A DNA stretch of 42,840 bases from Calditrichota bacterium. GTDB lineage: Bacteria; Electryoneota; AABM5-125-24; Hatepunaeales; Hatepunaeaceae. Every line of letters starts with the position of its first letter. Positions within the stretch are counted from its first letter, which is position 1. The stretch covers positions 1 to 42,840 of the forward strand of contig JABGPL010000032.1 of NCBI GenBank assembly GCA_018644935.1, in the 5' to 3' direction. Shown here piece after piece: positions 1 to 8,535 of the stretch. The position numbers and the translations under genes are program-made. The notes under the pieces were generated by a model, which searched no databases, was not told where the DNA came from, and saw only the letters and a list, made by a program, of their open reading frames with translations.

Positions 1-1
1 G

Positions 2-763
2 GTTGGAAAATCAGTTACGGTCGGATACTACGCCCAGCTTGGTGAAAATCTCGAGCCCAAGCGCACAGTCATTGAGAATGCAATGCGCCTCACTGGTTTA
101 CTCAGGGGAAGTGCCGCCGATCTGCTTCATCGTTTCCTGTTTACGCGGGATGACCTTGAGAAGTATGTGCAGGTCCTTTCAGGCGGTGAGAAAGCCCGGC
201 TTCAACTGGCAACTCTGGTGACATCAGGCGCAGATATGTTGTTACTCGATGAGCCAACCAATCACCTCGATATTGCATCGCGGGAAGCAGTCGAAGACGC
301 GCTCGAAGAATTCCCGGGAACTATCGTTGTCGTTAGTCATGACAGATATTTTCTCGACAAAATTGCTGACAGGATATTTCATTTTGTCCCGCCGGATGTG
401 TCGGAATACGAGGGGAATTTCTCCGAATTTTGGACGAAGCACAAAAAGCTCTACAGCGTCAAGGTATCCAAATCCGCTCATGCTTTGCCGAAAAGGACGG
501 TACACGGTCAGGATAAAAGCAAACCAAAACCTAAGCAGAAGCGCTTCAAGTTTGATGCCATCCGCTTCCGTGAACTCGAAGTCGAGATTAAACGCCTCGA
601 AGACCTCCGTCCAGAAATTGAGACTGAGTACAATACCCTCACCGAAAAAGGCAAAACTGCTCGTGCCGAAAAACGACGCATCCGTATTGAAAAGTTAGAT
701 GCAGAGCTTGAAGGGCTTTATGAAGAATGGCTGTTGTTGGGCGAGAAGAAGAAGAAGTGGTAG
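2..763 (+). CDS. ABC-F family ATP-binding protein, C-terminal part (5' end outside window)
   Basis: The reading frame is open from the first bases, so the gene is truncated by the window edge. The visible part is the second ABC ATPase domain of an ABC-F (Uup/EttA/YdiF-like) protein. It shows the tail of a Walker A motif (VGKS, first codons), the signature LSGGEKARLQ (about 176-205), Walker B MLLLDEPTNHLD (236-271) and the H-loop SHDRYFLD (from 335). A strongly charged Lys/Glu-rich helical tail from about 500 to the stop fits the C-terminal coiled coil common in this family. ABC-F proteins are soluble, lack membrane domains, and known members act on ribosomes (translation factors or antibiotic protection). 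Which subfamily this is cannot be decided without the N-terminal half and inter-domain linker. Confidence 0.93.
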   Translation, partial: VGKSVTVGYYAQLGENLEPKRTVIENAMRLTGLLRGSAADLLHRFLFTRDDLEKYVQVLSGGEKARLQLATLVTSGADMLLLDEPTNHLDIASREAVEDALEEFPGTIVVVSHDRYFLDKIADRIFHFVPPDVSEYEGNFSEFWTKHKKLYSVKVSKSAHALPKRTVHGQDKSKPKPKQKRFKFDAIRFRELEVEIKRLEDLRPEIETEYNTLTEKGKTARAEKRRIRIEKLDAELEGLYEEWLLLGEKKKKW

Positions 764-803
764 GGGATTGTTCTGTTGTTAAACCGGCGACCACAACATA
801 GTA

Positions 804-824
804 GGTCGAACATTCCTGTTCGAC
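804..824. repeat. Palindromic repeat, copy 1 (GTCGAACA stem)
   Basis: An 8-bp perfect stem (GTCGAACA / TGTTCGAC) closes a 4-base loop at 805-824. The same 21-base unit occurs in reverse orientation at 1304-1324. It sits 40 bases past the ABC-F stop and just outside the stop of the convergent gene. There is no T-tract, so it is not a typical intrinsic terminator. Confidence 0.75.
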
Positions 825-845
825 GACCCCGCTTCAACCTTTGAT

Positions 846-1184
846 TTAAATCTGAAAATAGAAGTTTACAATGTACGATCCAAACAGAACTGCTATAACT
901 CCGGATATGAAACCGGTGATATTAAGCAGCCTCCTTACTTGCGAATGACTTTTCCATTCTCGGTCTGGTCTGGATTTAAAGTATAAATATAGTGCCCGTA
1001 AACCAGTAATAGCTCCTGCTCCCGGGATGAGATATAATGCCAAATACCATATTGGATTTTCAAAAAAATAATTAATCAGCTCTTTTGGCAGCAACTCCAG
1101 AAAGGAATCAATTTTATGAGCGAAAGCAACTAACAATAGGCCCGTAATACCTAAATAGAATGGAGTGTTTTTTGTTTTATCCAA
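846..1184 (-). CDS. Small predicted membrane protein
   Basis: A 112-residue protein I do not recognise. Three hydrophobic stretches (about residues 9-25, 44-63 and 88-110) suggest three membrane helices; the middle one contains Pro-Gly-Ala-Gly-Ala, and a basic loop with several Arg/Lys follows it. The only start in frame is TTG at 1184, preceded by a stop five codons upstream, with only a weak GGGT upstream as ribosome binding site. It lies between two copies of the GTCGAACA palindrome and is convergent with the ABC-F gene. Its function is unknown. That it is a real gene is inferred from the membrane-protein pattern and the lack of a competing frame. Confidence 0.55.
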   Translation of the reverse strand: MDKTKNTPFYLGITGLLLVAFAHKIDSFLELLPKELINYFFENPIWYLALYLIPGAGAITGLRALYLYFKSRPDREWKSHSQVRRLLNITGFISGVIAVLFGSYIVNFYFQI

Positions 1185-1251
1185 AGTTACCCAAAATTAC
1201 TGATTAACGACAATTAGAATTCCCGTTTTAATGTGCTGGATATGGGGCTAT

Positions 1252-1338
1252 TTCTCTGGGGAAAGAAACAATAACATACAGCGAATCCTCCTGCCGACGG
1301 ATAGTCGAACAGGAATGTTCGACCTAATTCCCCAGAAA
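1252..1338. repeat. Composite inverted-repeat element containing palindrome copy 2
   Basis: Outer arms TTCTCTGGGGAA (1252-1263) and TTCCCCAGAAA (1328-1338) are near-complementary. They enclose the GTCGAACA palindrome at 1304-1323, which is the reverse complement of the copy at 804-824. The element ends 17 bases before the stop codon of the large secreted protein on the minus strand. Its layout (nested inverted repeats in about 90 bases behind a gene) resembles a REP/MITE-like non-autonomous element. No coding capacity is visible. Confidence 0.55.
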
Positions 1339-1355
1339 CGTAGTGACGATACTTC

Positions 1356-4049
1356 TTACCTGTAAACCAAAATCTTTCTCGTCTGCACCAAATCACCTGC
1401 TCTGACCTGAGCGAAATAAAGCCCGGTCGGTAGACTGTTCGCGTTTATGGGTTGCAAATATGTGCCCTCGTGTCGCGTTTGGTTAGAAATGTCAGCGACT
1501 TTTCGACCGCTAATGTTGAATAACGAAATATCAACCTGTGAGGTTTCCGTTATTTGGTAAACCAGCATCCCGGATGAGTTAAACGGATTGGGGTAGAAAC
1601 TGATGATCCTAAAGTCTCTCGGTTGAGGTTCTTCGTATGGATCAATTCCCAATTGTCCTCCGTGCAATATCACATTCAGGGCATCCTCACCACGTTCGTT
1701 GGATTCGATACGGAGGACGGCATCGAAAGCACCCGCCTCTGCCCTTTCAAATCTCACCCATACAATCTGGTCTGCTCCCGGTTCAATCTCAATGTTGTTG
1801 ATATCGGTAACGATTTCAAATGGTGATCCTTCAGGTGTAATTTCAAGATTCGTTAATAGAATTGGAGTTTCCCCACGGTTGGAGACTGTCACCATCAAAC
1901 TGTCTACAGTCCCAATATCAATATTCCCAAATTCAAGCACCCACGGAGCAACAATCAAGTTGCGGTGGAAAAAGGAAAAGGCTCCCATATCAATCCGGCT
2001 GCTGTCAGGATCGAGCGGATACTCCGGATTTCCGGTGTTGATGCATGGGCTGTTTGCCGACAGGTGGAAATTCCCGACGTTGGGATCAGCAAACTCGGGG
2101 TTCTGATCAATGCTGTTATCGTCCCAGGTGATGGCAACATTATGGCGATTGATTATCCCCCCTGGTGCTCCCTCAACGTCACAGTAGGCGAAAATAATAG
2201 TATCGGGGTCTCCCCTTTCGAGCACGTAAATTTCCTGAGGTTGATTATCCCACAAAATCGAGTTGGTTAATTTTACATTCGCTCCGCGCCAGCAGTATAA
2301 TGCTCCGCCGCCTTCGTTCGAGGTATTCCCGGTTATTGTACAGTTTGTTAATGTGATCCCGCCAGACTCGCAGAAAACTGCCGCGCCGTTGATATTCGCT
2401 CCGTTTCCTGTTATGAGGCAATTATCAACTGTCGGGTTTGCATCCCTGCAATAGATTCCTCCCCCATCATCATGCTGCCCGTTGCGAATGGTGAAGCCTG
2501 TCAGTTGAGCACGGTAGTTTTCACCGTTTGAAAACCTGACAACGCTCCCGTTTCTACCACCATCAATAATAGTAGCGTCGATATATGCAGGATTATTTGT
2601 GGTTAAGAATAGACTGGCAACGACCAGATTTTTTCCATTGAAACGGAGGTTCTCCACATACTCACCGGGATGCACTAAAATTGTGTCACCACCATACGCA
2701 GCATCAATCCCGGCCTGAATCGTCTGAAAATCGTCCGGGATGGTGTGCAAACGCCGGGTGTGAAAGTAGTCGTAGATGGCGGTGTATAACGGTCTGTTGA
2801 ACTCTACAGCATTCATGTAAGTAGCATATGTCGGAACACCACCTGACGGGTAAAAACCCAGCACGTCCTCATTAATCACATTCGGCAGCTCATCATGCTC
2901 GATATGCAGCCAGTTTTCATGAACTCCCGGTTCCTGATTGTTCAGCGAATAGTGTCTCTGCGGGGAATCCCAGCCTTGCAAATCGTTCATTGTTCGCGGG
3001 ATGTAGTACTCGTGGTTGTAATAAACGCTGTCTCCGGAATGCCAGATCGCGTAATAATTGTCTATGCGAACTGAATCATGATTAGCCGCTCCGATTGTAT
3101 TAGCCTGAATTGGAACCCTCGGAGTGAGATGCAGAATATCAAAATTGGTTTCAGCGTCGTACAACGGCGCATCCGCACGGTTATCCGGATATGTCGACAG
3201 CAGGTTCGGTCTTAGAACTCTATTTCGCGTGTCATAGCTGTGAATTTGCATCACATACTCACTATTTATCAGGTCGACCACACACTTGTGTGCTTCGTGA
3301 AACAGTGTCCTCGCGTTACGGGTCGGGTCTGAGATGGCAGCACCATTATAATAAGCACCCTCTCCTTCCCAGCTAACTTCGCGTCCCGCGCCTGACACAA
3401 ACATCGCATATGCCCCAAGATTCAGGAAAGCATCTATGCCTATGTAGGTTGTAATAAAATCATCGCACGGGTGAGGGGCTTCGATTATAATGTTAGGAGT
3501 TTCAGGCTGCAAATTGAAAATATACAGACCCCAACCATATTCAAAAGATCCGGAAACGTCATCTTCAGGCTCTTCAGTTCCATTATGATCGAAGTATTCA
3601 TAACTGATTTCTTCACGTAGAATTACGTAACGGTTATCTCCATCCTCGAGCAGAACAAAATCATATATATCAGCCAACACAGAAGTATCCAGAATACCCG
3701 CCGCAACGTTCAGGTCGCCAGCCACTATATTAGACACAATCTCATACCATGTAGTAAGATATGCATTCGGATTTTCCAGACTGTCAATAACCACATATGT
3801 TCCAAACCCGGTCATCTGCCTGTCATGTTCAACCGGTGCATAATCGTTATACCCCTCAGATGCAATTCCCTCAGAAATATGACTAACCCAATTATCATAA
3901 TCACACCCATCCTCGATGCCAGCGAAGAATTCGAGTAAGGAGCCGGATTCTTCGATGATCTCAGCTTGGGTTGAGTTAATGCAGAGGAACAGGATGAGCA
4001 GGATGGGCAGGAAAGCTATATGTCGTGGTTTGGGGTACACAAAATTCAC
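1356..4049 (-). CDS. Secreted multidomain protein: hydrolase-like N-domain, beta-helix, sorting domain
   Basis: 897 residues starting with a signal peptide (hydrophobic stretch about 11-27, ending NSTQA). Residues about 30-430 form an unrecognised domain with conserved-looking IEAPHPCDD (about 190), FHEAHK (about 250), MQIHSYD (about 268) and HIEHDE (about 381). The His/Asp/Glu pattern looks like a metal-dependent hydrolase, but that is inference. Residues about 440-690 begin FQTIQAGIDAAYGGDTI and continue with Asn/Gly-rich repeats typical of a right-handed parallel beta-helix. About 705-800 looks like an HYDIN/ASPM-type 'choice-of-anchor' Ig domain. The end has YPNPFNSSG and final RKILVYR, a T9SS-like sorting module. 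The product is probably exported and attached at the cell surface. The beta-helix suggests binding or processing of a polymer, but the substrate is unknown. Confidence 0.88.
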   Translation of the reverse strand: MNFVYPKPRHIAFLPILLILFLCINSTQAEIIEESGSLLEFFAGIEDGCDYDNWVSHISEGIASEGYNDYAPVEHDRQMTGFGTYVVIDSLENPNAYLTTWYEIVSNIVAGDLNVAAGILDTSVLADIYDFVLLEDGDNRYVILREEISYEYFDHNGTEEPEDDVSGSFEYGWGLYIFNLQPETPNIIIEAPHPCDDFITTYIGIDAFLNLGAYAMFVSGAGREVSWEGEGAYYNGAAISDPTRNARTLFHEAHKCVVDLINSEYVMQIHSYDTRNRVLRPNLLSTYPDNRADAPLYDAETNFDILHLTPRVPIQANTIGAANHDSVRIDNYYAIWHSGDSVYYNHEYYIPRTMNDLQGWDSPQRHYSLNNQEPGVHENWLHIEHDELPNVINEDVLGFYPSGGVPTYATYMNAVEFNRPLYTAIYDYFHTRRLHTIPDDFQTIQAGIDAAYGGDTILVHPGEYVENLRFNGKNLVVASLFLTTNNPAYIDATIIDGGRNGSVVRFSNGENYRAQLTGFTIRNGQHDDGGGIYCRDANPTVDNCLITGNGANINGAAVFCESGGITLTNCTITGNTSNEGGGALYCWRGANVKLTNSILWDNQPQEIYVLERGDPDTIIFAYCDVEGAPGGIINRHNVAITWDDNSIDQNPEFADPNVGNFHLSANSPCINTGNPEYPLDPDSSRIDMGAFSFFHRNLIVAPWVLEFGNIDIGTVDSLMVTVSNRGETPILLTNLEITPEGSPFEIVTDINNIEIEPGADQIVWVRFERAEAGAFDAVLRIESNERGEDALNVILHGGQLGIDPYEEPQPRDFRIISFYPNPFNSSGMLVYQITETSQVDISLFNISGRKVADISNQTRHEGTYLQPINANSLPTGLYFAQVRAGDLVQTRKILVYR

Positions 4050-4096
4050 CTGTTTTATCTTATTGGGGTTATGGGCTTATGTGTAACTTAATATAT

Positions 4097-4105
4097 GGGG
4101 GGGGG
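4097..4105. repeat. G9 homopolymer tract upstream of the secreted beta-helix gene
   Basis: A run of nine G (C on the coding strand of the downstream gene) lies 48 bases before the start codon at 4049, in the divergent intergenic region shared with the DUF262-HNH gene. Tracts of this length are prone to slippage. If it lies in a promoter spacer it could make expression phase-variable, but no promoter boxes can be assigned here. Confidence 0.5.
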
Positions 4106-4247
4106 ATTTGCAAATGTTGTTTCTAATGGGGAAAATGCTCTTAATATATTGATTATCGATTTAACAATGTTTATCTTCTTGAAAACTGGCTAAATACAGA
4201 CCACAATCTGTGGTGCCAATATTATACCAAAATAATTTGAGTTTAGA

Positions 4248-5558
4248 ATGCCAACACAACGTGTTCCAGACATAACATCAGATTTCTTTACACTTAACCA
4301 AATTAAAGAACTTCTCGATGATGGCAAAATATTTATTAACAAAGAGTATCAGAGAGGTGACATATGGAAAAACTCGCAGAGAATTGAGTTAATTCGTTCC
4401 ATTGAGAATAGTTATTCAATTGGTGTTCTCGTGCTCTTCGTCAATGATGATAATCAATTTGAAATTCTTGATGGTCAACAACGTATCCTAACAATTGCAA
4501 AGTATCTATCCGATGATATAGACTTGAAACAAACTGAATTACCAGTGTATTCAAACCTAGAAACTCGTGAGAAAACCCTTTTTGATGCTTATTGTGTTTA
4601 CTATCTGAAACTGAAGAGTCATGATCCAGAAAGCAAAGAAGAAGATATTGTTCAAACTTTCTTACGATTGCAGGAGGGCACACCTCTCAATAAAGCTGAA
4701 AAATTGAATGCTCAAAGAGGCAAATTTAAAGATTATTTCGTTGAAATAAGAAAAACGCACCCATTATTCACTTTCTTTGGAAAGGAAAAAAGATTTCGAT
4801 TTCGCCAGTTAGCAGCAGAATTACTCTTGTTAGAATTAGATACAAATTTTGAAAAGCTCATTTTTCCAGATCTGAAGTTGTCAAATATGATAAAAGGAGT
4901 TAAGAAATATGAGAGAAATTTAAAAAAATCGAGGCAAACATTCTTCAAGGGAAATTTAGATTTTTTACATATGAGTCTAAATTTAATTCTTTCGGCCTTT
5001 AAGGTAAGAGAGGTGATCCCGTTTTATTTATTGGTGTCATATCTTCGAAGAACCAGAGCTGGTAATGCTAATCTGAAAAATGAACTTTCTGAATTTGCCA
5101 AAGAATTTCTCAAAAATCTGAATAGTTTCTCTATCTATGATTCTTCTCCTCCTCCAGGAATAGAAAAGAGCATTTTTGACACATACAAGAATTATAAACA
5201 TGCAGCAAAAATTTTAACTACACCAGATTCAATTTCAAAAAGATTTGAAATTATTTTAACTGAATTTAAACGTTTACGACCCTATATCACAAAAGACCCA
5301 AACCGATTTCATGATACTGAACAAAAAAGGACATTGTTCTTCAGACAGAAAGGAAAGTGTCCTGAATGTGACAAGAAATTGAATTTTCACAATGTGTCAG
5401 CGCATCATGGAATACACCATTCAGAAGGAGGAAAAACTGATGACCTAGAAAATTCATATTTATTACATCATAGATGCCACAGGAAATTTGAAAGAAGACT
5501 CGCAAATGACAATCAAAAAACTCTGAAATTAGATAAAAATATTTTGGCACCAAAATGA
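4248..5558 (+). CDS. DUF262 domain protein with C-terminal HNH nuclease (GmrSD-like)
   Basis: 436 residues. The N-terminal DUF262 (GmrS-type, ParB-like fold) is shown by YQRGDIW (34-40), SIENSYSIGVL and the nucleotidase motif DGQQR (75-79) followed by TIAKYL. The C-terminal end is an HNH domain with CPEC (371-374), AHHGIHH (385-391), N402 and HHRCH (407-411). The Cys pair may hold a structural zinc. In known GmrSD and related systems, DUF262 senses or hydrolyses NTPs and the nuclease half cuts phage DNA, often modified DNA. Here both are in one chain with HNH rather than the DUF1524 nuclease of GmrD. The next gene overlaps the stop by four bases (ATGA), so the two are probably co-translated. 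The coding sequence is much more AT-rich than its neighbours, which suggests transfer. A defence role is inferred from the family. Confidence 0.88.
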   Translation: MPTQRVPDITSDFFTLNQIKELLDDGKIFINKEYQRGDIWKNSQRIELIRSIENSYSIGVLVLFVNDDNQFEILDGQQRILTIAKYLSDDIDLKQTELPVYSNLETREKTLFDAYCVYYLKLKSHDPESKEEDIVQTFLRLQEGTPLNKAEKLNAQRGKFKDYFVEIRKTHPLFTFFGKEKRFRFRQLAAELLLLELDTNFEKLIFPDLKLSNMIKGVKKYERNLKKSRQTFFKGNLDFLHMSLNLILSAFKVREVIPFYLLVSYLRRTRAGNANLKNELSEFAKEFLKNLNSFSIYDSSPPPGIEKSIFDTYKNYKHAAKILTTPDSISKRFEIILTEFKRLRPYITKDPNRFHDTEQKRTLFFRQKGKCPECDKKLNFHNVSAHHGIHHSEGGKTDDLENSYLLHHRCHRKFERRLANDNQKTLKLDKNILAPK

Positions 5559-6403
5559 GAAAAATATACCCAATCCTGTTTCTAATCCTAACAATTGGAT
5601 GTGCACCCCTTGTGCCACAAATTGGAACAGTAGATTTCTATCCTGCAAATGAGTGGGATATATCAATGAAGATATTCATGGTACCCTCGCATCAGGATTC
5701 TGATGTTGATAAACACCTGAATTTGATAGAGAGAAAACTCATCCGGATTATCGACAATTCGAGTAAGTACACCGAATTGAATGTTGAGACAAATCAGGAA
5801 TTGGCGGATGTTAATGTAATTGTTGAATGCCGGATTGATACATTTTTATATCAAACACCGAGCTATAATTATTCTACCGGATATCAAACGTATATTGGAA
5901 AATTCCTTATTGGGAACAATTCAAACGTTACAATTCCATCAAGTACCGCGAAAAAGACCTATTTGACGGTCGATCTATGGTTTTCCAAAAACGTTGAAAC
6001 TACAGGAAACTCGGATCAACCTGAGTCATCTTTGATCCTGCTTAGTACAGATACAGAATTGATTACCGATCAAGACCCCCTTATCAAGGCGTATCAAGTA
6101 CTTAGGAGATGCCTTTTTGCTTTACCAGGGGTGGGACTATCAAGTTTTAATCGTATCCCGATTATTAATTTGCCATTTCTAAACAATAAGTTTTCTGGCA
6201 TAAGAGTCGTCATCGGTAAAAATCCTATTTTCACACGATTAGAGAATAAAGATATTATCTTTGAGATAGATGGCGAGAGAATATTCGATTATCTGGATTA
6301 CAAGGCGAAAATGTTTTCGCTGGAAGATGATCAAAAATATTGCGATATCCGGTATAATCGTTATGGGAAGATTTATTCACAGGAAGTAAAATTGAAAAGA
6401 TAA
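5555..6403 (+). CDS. Lipoprotein with C-terminal PDZ-like domain
   Basis: 282 residues with a lipoprotein signal peptide (lipobox LTIG-C16). The middle part (about 25-190) is not recognised; it is rich in beta-prone sequence and contains an YQTYIGKFLIG stretch. From about 205 the sequence GIRVVIGKNPIF..LENKDIIFEIDGERI..YLDYKA looks like a PDZ domain (the D-x-I-x-x-I-D-G-x-x-I core of bacterial PDZ modules). It overlaps the DUF262-HNH gene by four bases and is followed 49 bases later by a rhomboid protease gene. The PDZ/rhomboid pairing suggests envelope proteolysis or substrate presentation. Its linkage to a nuclease gene by translational coupling is unusual. The exact function is unknown. 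Confidence 0.72.
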   Translation: MRKIYPILFLILTIGCAPLVPQIGTVDFYPANEWDISMKIFMVPSHQDSDVDKHLNLIERKLIRIIDNSSKYTELNVETNQELADVNVIVECRIDTFLYQTPSYNYSTGYQTYIGKFLIGNNSNVTIPSSTAKKTYLTVDLWFSKNVETTGNSDQPESSLILLSTDTELITDQDPLIKAYQVLRRCLFALPGVGLSSFNRIPIINLPFLNNKFSGIRVVIGKNPIFTRLENKDIIFEIDGERIFDYLDYKAKMFSLEDDQKYCDIRYNRYGKIYSQEVKLKR

Positions 6404-6452
6404 CATAGATTAATAAAACATAACAACGATTAATTCATACACGGAAGCTGTA

Positions 6453-7211
6453 ATGGACACATTAACAAAAGAAGAAATTCTTAACCAGCACAAGCTGTCA
6501 ATAAAAGCAACAATGATATTCTTGGGAATAGTATCTTTCGTTTTATGGAAGCTTTGGGATTATTTTGGTAAAATTGAGAATCCATGGCTGGTTATCCAAC
6601 CCAAAAACTTAGAATCTATAACTGCAATAATCACATCTAATTTCCTGCATGTAAGTTTTGAGCATATGGTTGGCAATTTATTGATATTTTGGATTTTTGG
6701 GTTCTTCGCTTTAACTCTTGAAGGTACTCGCGCCATAAAAGGAATGATATTCGGTGTGCTGTTTTGTGGTGTAGCTCATTTCATATTTGGTGACAAGGGT
6801 ACAATGTATCTTGGATTCAGTGGTGTTGTATTCGCTCTTATTGGCACAGTTTTCATAAGTTCAATTCGATCCCGCAATATCTTTCTGATCGCAGCAGCTT
6901 GCGGAGGTATTTTCTTTTTGGGCAGCAATTTCTTTGACACAATTCGACCAACTGAATTTGCCTCAATCAATCGAATATCCTGGTTAGGACATCTAACAGG
7001 ATTTATCGGTGGTGTCTGGTACCAAGTTAACAACAAATCAATTTCGCTTGAAAATTTGCTCAAACAAGATATCATTAATGCAGAAGAATATCTTGAGCTG
7101 GAAGATCGTATTTATGGTCGGGAAGTTCAGGAAGAAGAGAATGGTAGCGAGGGAAATGATGATGAGGATATTGTGAATAGTTCATCTGAAGTTGATAGGG
7201 GATCAAATTGA
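6453..7211 (+). CDS. Rhomboid family intramembrane serine protease
   Basis: 252 residues with about six hydrophobic segments between 20 and 190. The rhomboid signatures are in the expected order: HVSFEHMVGN (66-75, oxyanion-region Asn75), GFSGVVFALIG (catalytic Ser123 in GxSG) and SWLGHLTGFIGG (catalytic His180). Rhomboids cleave membrane-anchored substrates within the lipid bilayer. A hydrophilic acidic tail (about 195-252, Glu/Asp/Ser-rich) follows the last helix. The ATG at 6453 follows a GGAAG ribosome binding site. The gene lies 49 bases behind the PDZ lipoprotein and shares its AT-rich composition, so the three genes from 4248 are probably one operon. Confidence 0.9.
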   Translation: MDTLTKEEILNQHKLSIKATMIFLGIVSFVLWKLWDYFGKIENPWLVIQPKNLESITAIITSNFLHVSFEHMVGNLLIFWIFGFFALTLEGTRAIKGMIFGVLFCGVAHFIFGDKGTMYLGFSGVVFALIGTVFISSIRSRNIFLIAAACGGIFFLGSNFFDTIRPTEFASINRISWLGHLTGFIGGVWYQVNNKSISLENLLKQDIINAEEYLELEDRIYGREVQEEENGSEGNDDEDIVNSSSEVDRGSN

Positions 7212-7239
7212 GGTCGTGCCTCGGTATCTACGAAATTCC

Positions 7240-7289
7240 GGCGGAAAAAGTTTCCGCCCACGGAACTGTCACACGTCGGCGTGTGACAG
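7240..7289. repeat. Two adjacent palindromes (GGCGGAAA and CTGTCACAC stems)
   Basis: 7240-7258 is GGCGGAAA-AAG-TTTCCGCC. 7266-7289 has a 9-bp stem CTGTCACAC/GTGTGACAG around GTCGGC. The first recurs at 11440-11457, and the second has a degenerate relative at 33964-33986. A weaker CAACTTTG/CAAAGTTG pair follows at 7310-7339 and overlaps the stop of the next minus-strand gene. They lie between convergent genes (rhomboid and lipoprotein). Confidence 0.7.
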
Positions 7290-7325
7290 CGCGGATGGGG
7301 GCACACGCCCAACTTTGAATTCTTA

Positions 7326-8405
7326 TCAAGGCAAAGTTGTTGGTCGATCACCTCCTCGAGCACCTTGCACATATTGAATATATGTGGAAACCATCAATTC
7401 TATTGACTCATCAGCAAAAATCCAACCCCAAAGCTCTCCCGAGGTTAAATTATAATGTATGGTTTTTCCTGCTCCGTGTTCCATTACTGGTGTCGAGACG
7501 GCACTAATTCCATTTATTGACCGCTCGCCAAAGAATGAAAATTCCCATTCATTGAGTATCCATTCGTGATTAGATCTGTCGTAGCGTTCTAAAATCTCGT
7601 CCATCCCTCCCATGGGAATCTCAATATTATTTTCAAGATAATTCTGATATACTCCTCTCAGGTATTGGATTATTAGTATCGCTTCATCTGAAAAGTCTTT
7701 TTCTGTTTTCGCGTTAGCACTGAACCAACCGGAATATCTACCTGTTTGAAGATTGAATGTGATTAACTTCCCCTCTCCATAATCCATTACCTGTGTCGAG
7801 ACGGCATTAATTGTCGTTATTGTTTCCGAGCCCTCCAAAGAAAATTTCCAATCATTGAGCACCCATTCAACAACCCTGAGATACTCCAGTCTAAAAAGGT
7901 CTTCTACACCTCCCGCCGGATTTTCACCATAATCCTGACTATACATCTTAAGGGCTCTACTAATGGCAGGAAATGCTCGTTGAGCTTCACCTGCAAATTC
8001 CCTTTCTGATTTCGGGTGATCACTGAACCAACCGGAATATTTGCCTGTCTCGGGGTTGAAAGAGATTAACTTCCCTCCTCCGTAGGGCATTTCTGTTTTC
8101 GATAAAGCTGCTATCCCAGTAATCGGATCTCGTCCAATCAGTCTAAAATTCCAATGTTTACTTGTCTGTTCATCAATAACAAAATAATCCAGGGTATCTA
8201 ATTCTGAAACTTCAAGAGGATCCTCACTATAATCTTGACGATACATCAATGAACCATTAAAAATTAGAATAATTGCATTCACAGCTTCATCTGCAATTTC
8301 CTGTTCCGAACTACCTTGAGATAATTCGGTAGATTTTTCTGTACAGGATACTGAAAACATTAAGATGAGTACCGAAGTGCAAATCAATGCTATTCTGCTT
8401 TTCAC
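7326..8405 (-). CDS. Lipoprotein of three pilin-like repeats, copy A
   Basis: 359 residues with a lipoprotein signal (hydrophobic 4-20, SVS-C21). The mature part contains three repeats of about 100 residues. Each has a helix (ADEAVNAIILIFNGSLMYRQDY), an 'E-x-P-x-x-V/G-x-x-L' loop, then W-x-F, an AxST-x-M-x-Y-G-x-GK-I-x-F strand pair and SGWF. This order (helix, Tyr-x-Asp-Tyr, Pro, 'L...YL', then a beta-sheet ending in a Gly-rich strand) is like the globular half of type IV pilins and pseudopilins, but without the N-terminal pilin helix. The start is GTG at 8405 with AAGGAAAACC upstream; the paralogue downstream has ATG at the same place. It forms a tandem pair with 8536-9606, and its C-terminal tail is altered by a repeat-rich region. 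Confidence 0.72.
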   Translation of the reverse strand: MKSRIALICTSVLILMFSVSCTEKSTELSQGSSEQEIADEAVNAIILIFNGSLMYRQDYSEDPLEVSELDTLDYFVIDEQTSKHWNFRLIGRDPITGIAALSKTEMPYGGGKLISFNPETGKYSGWFSDHPKSEREFAGEAQRAFPAISRALKMYSQDYGENPAGGVEDLFRLEYLRVVEWVLNDWKFSLEGSETITTINAVSTQVMDYGEGKLITFNLQTGRYSGWFSANAKTEKDFSDEAILIIQYLRGVYQNYLENNIEIPMGGMDEILERYDRSNHEWILNEWEFSFFGERSINGISAVSTPVMEHGAGKTIHYNLTSGELWGWIFADESIELMVSTYIQYVQGARGGDRPTTLP

Positions 8406-8452
8406 GGTTTTCCTTTTCTAAATTAAGTCGACATTAATAGAGCTTCATCACC

Positions 8453-8481
8453 GGAGTGCGCAAGCATGGCTTGCGCACTCC
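8453..8481. repeat. Short copy of the 'GGAGTGC' cruciform repeat
   Basis: A perfect 13-bp stem (GGAGTGCGCAAGC / GCTTGCGCACTCC) with a 3-base loop. It matches the longer elements at 9653-9701 and 11481-11529 with the first internal hairpin deleted. Flanking matches (CATCACC before, CCAGTT after) extend the identity. It is located between the two tandem lipoprotein genes. Confidence 0.8.
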
Positions 8482-8535
8482 AGTTGCGGCGTCAGGTCAC
8501 ATTACCGATCAGGATTAATATCAACCCAAAGTCGG

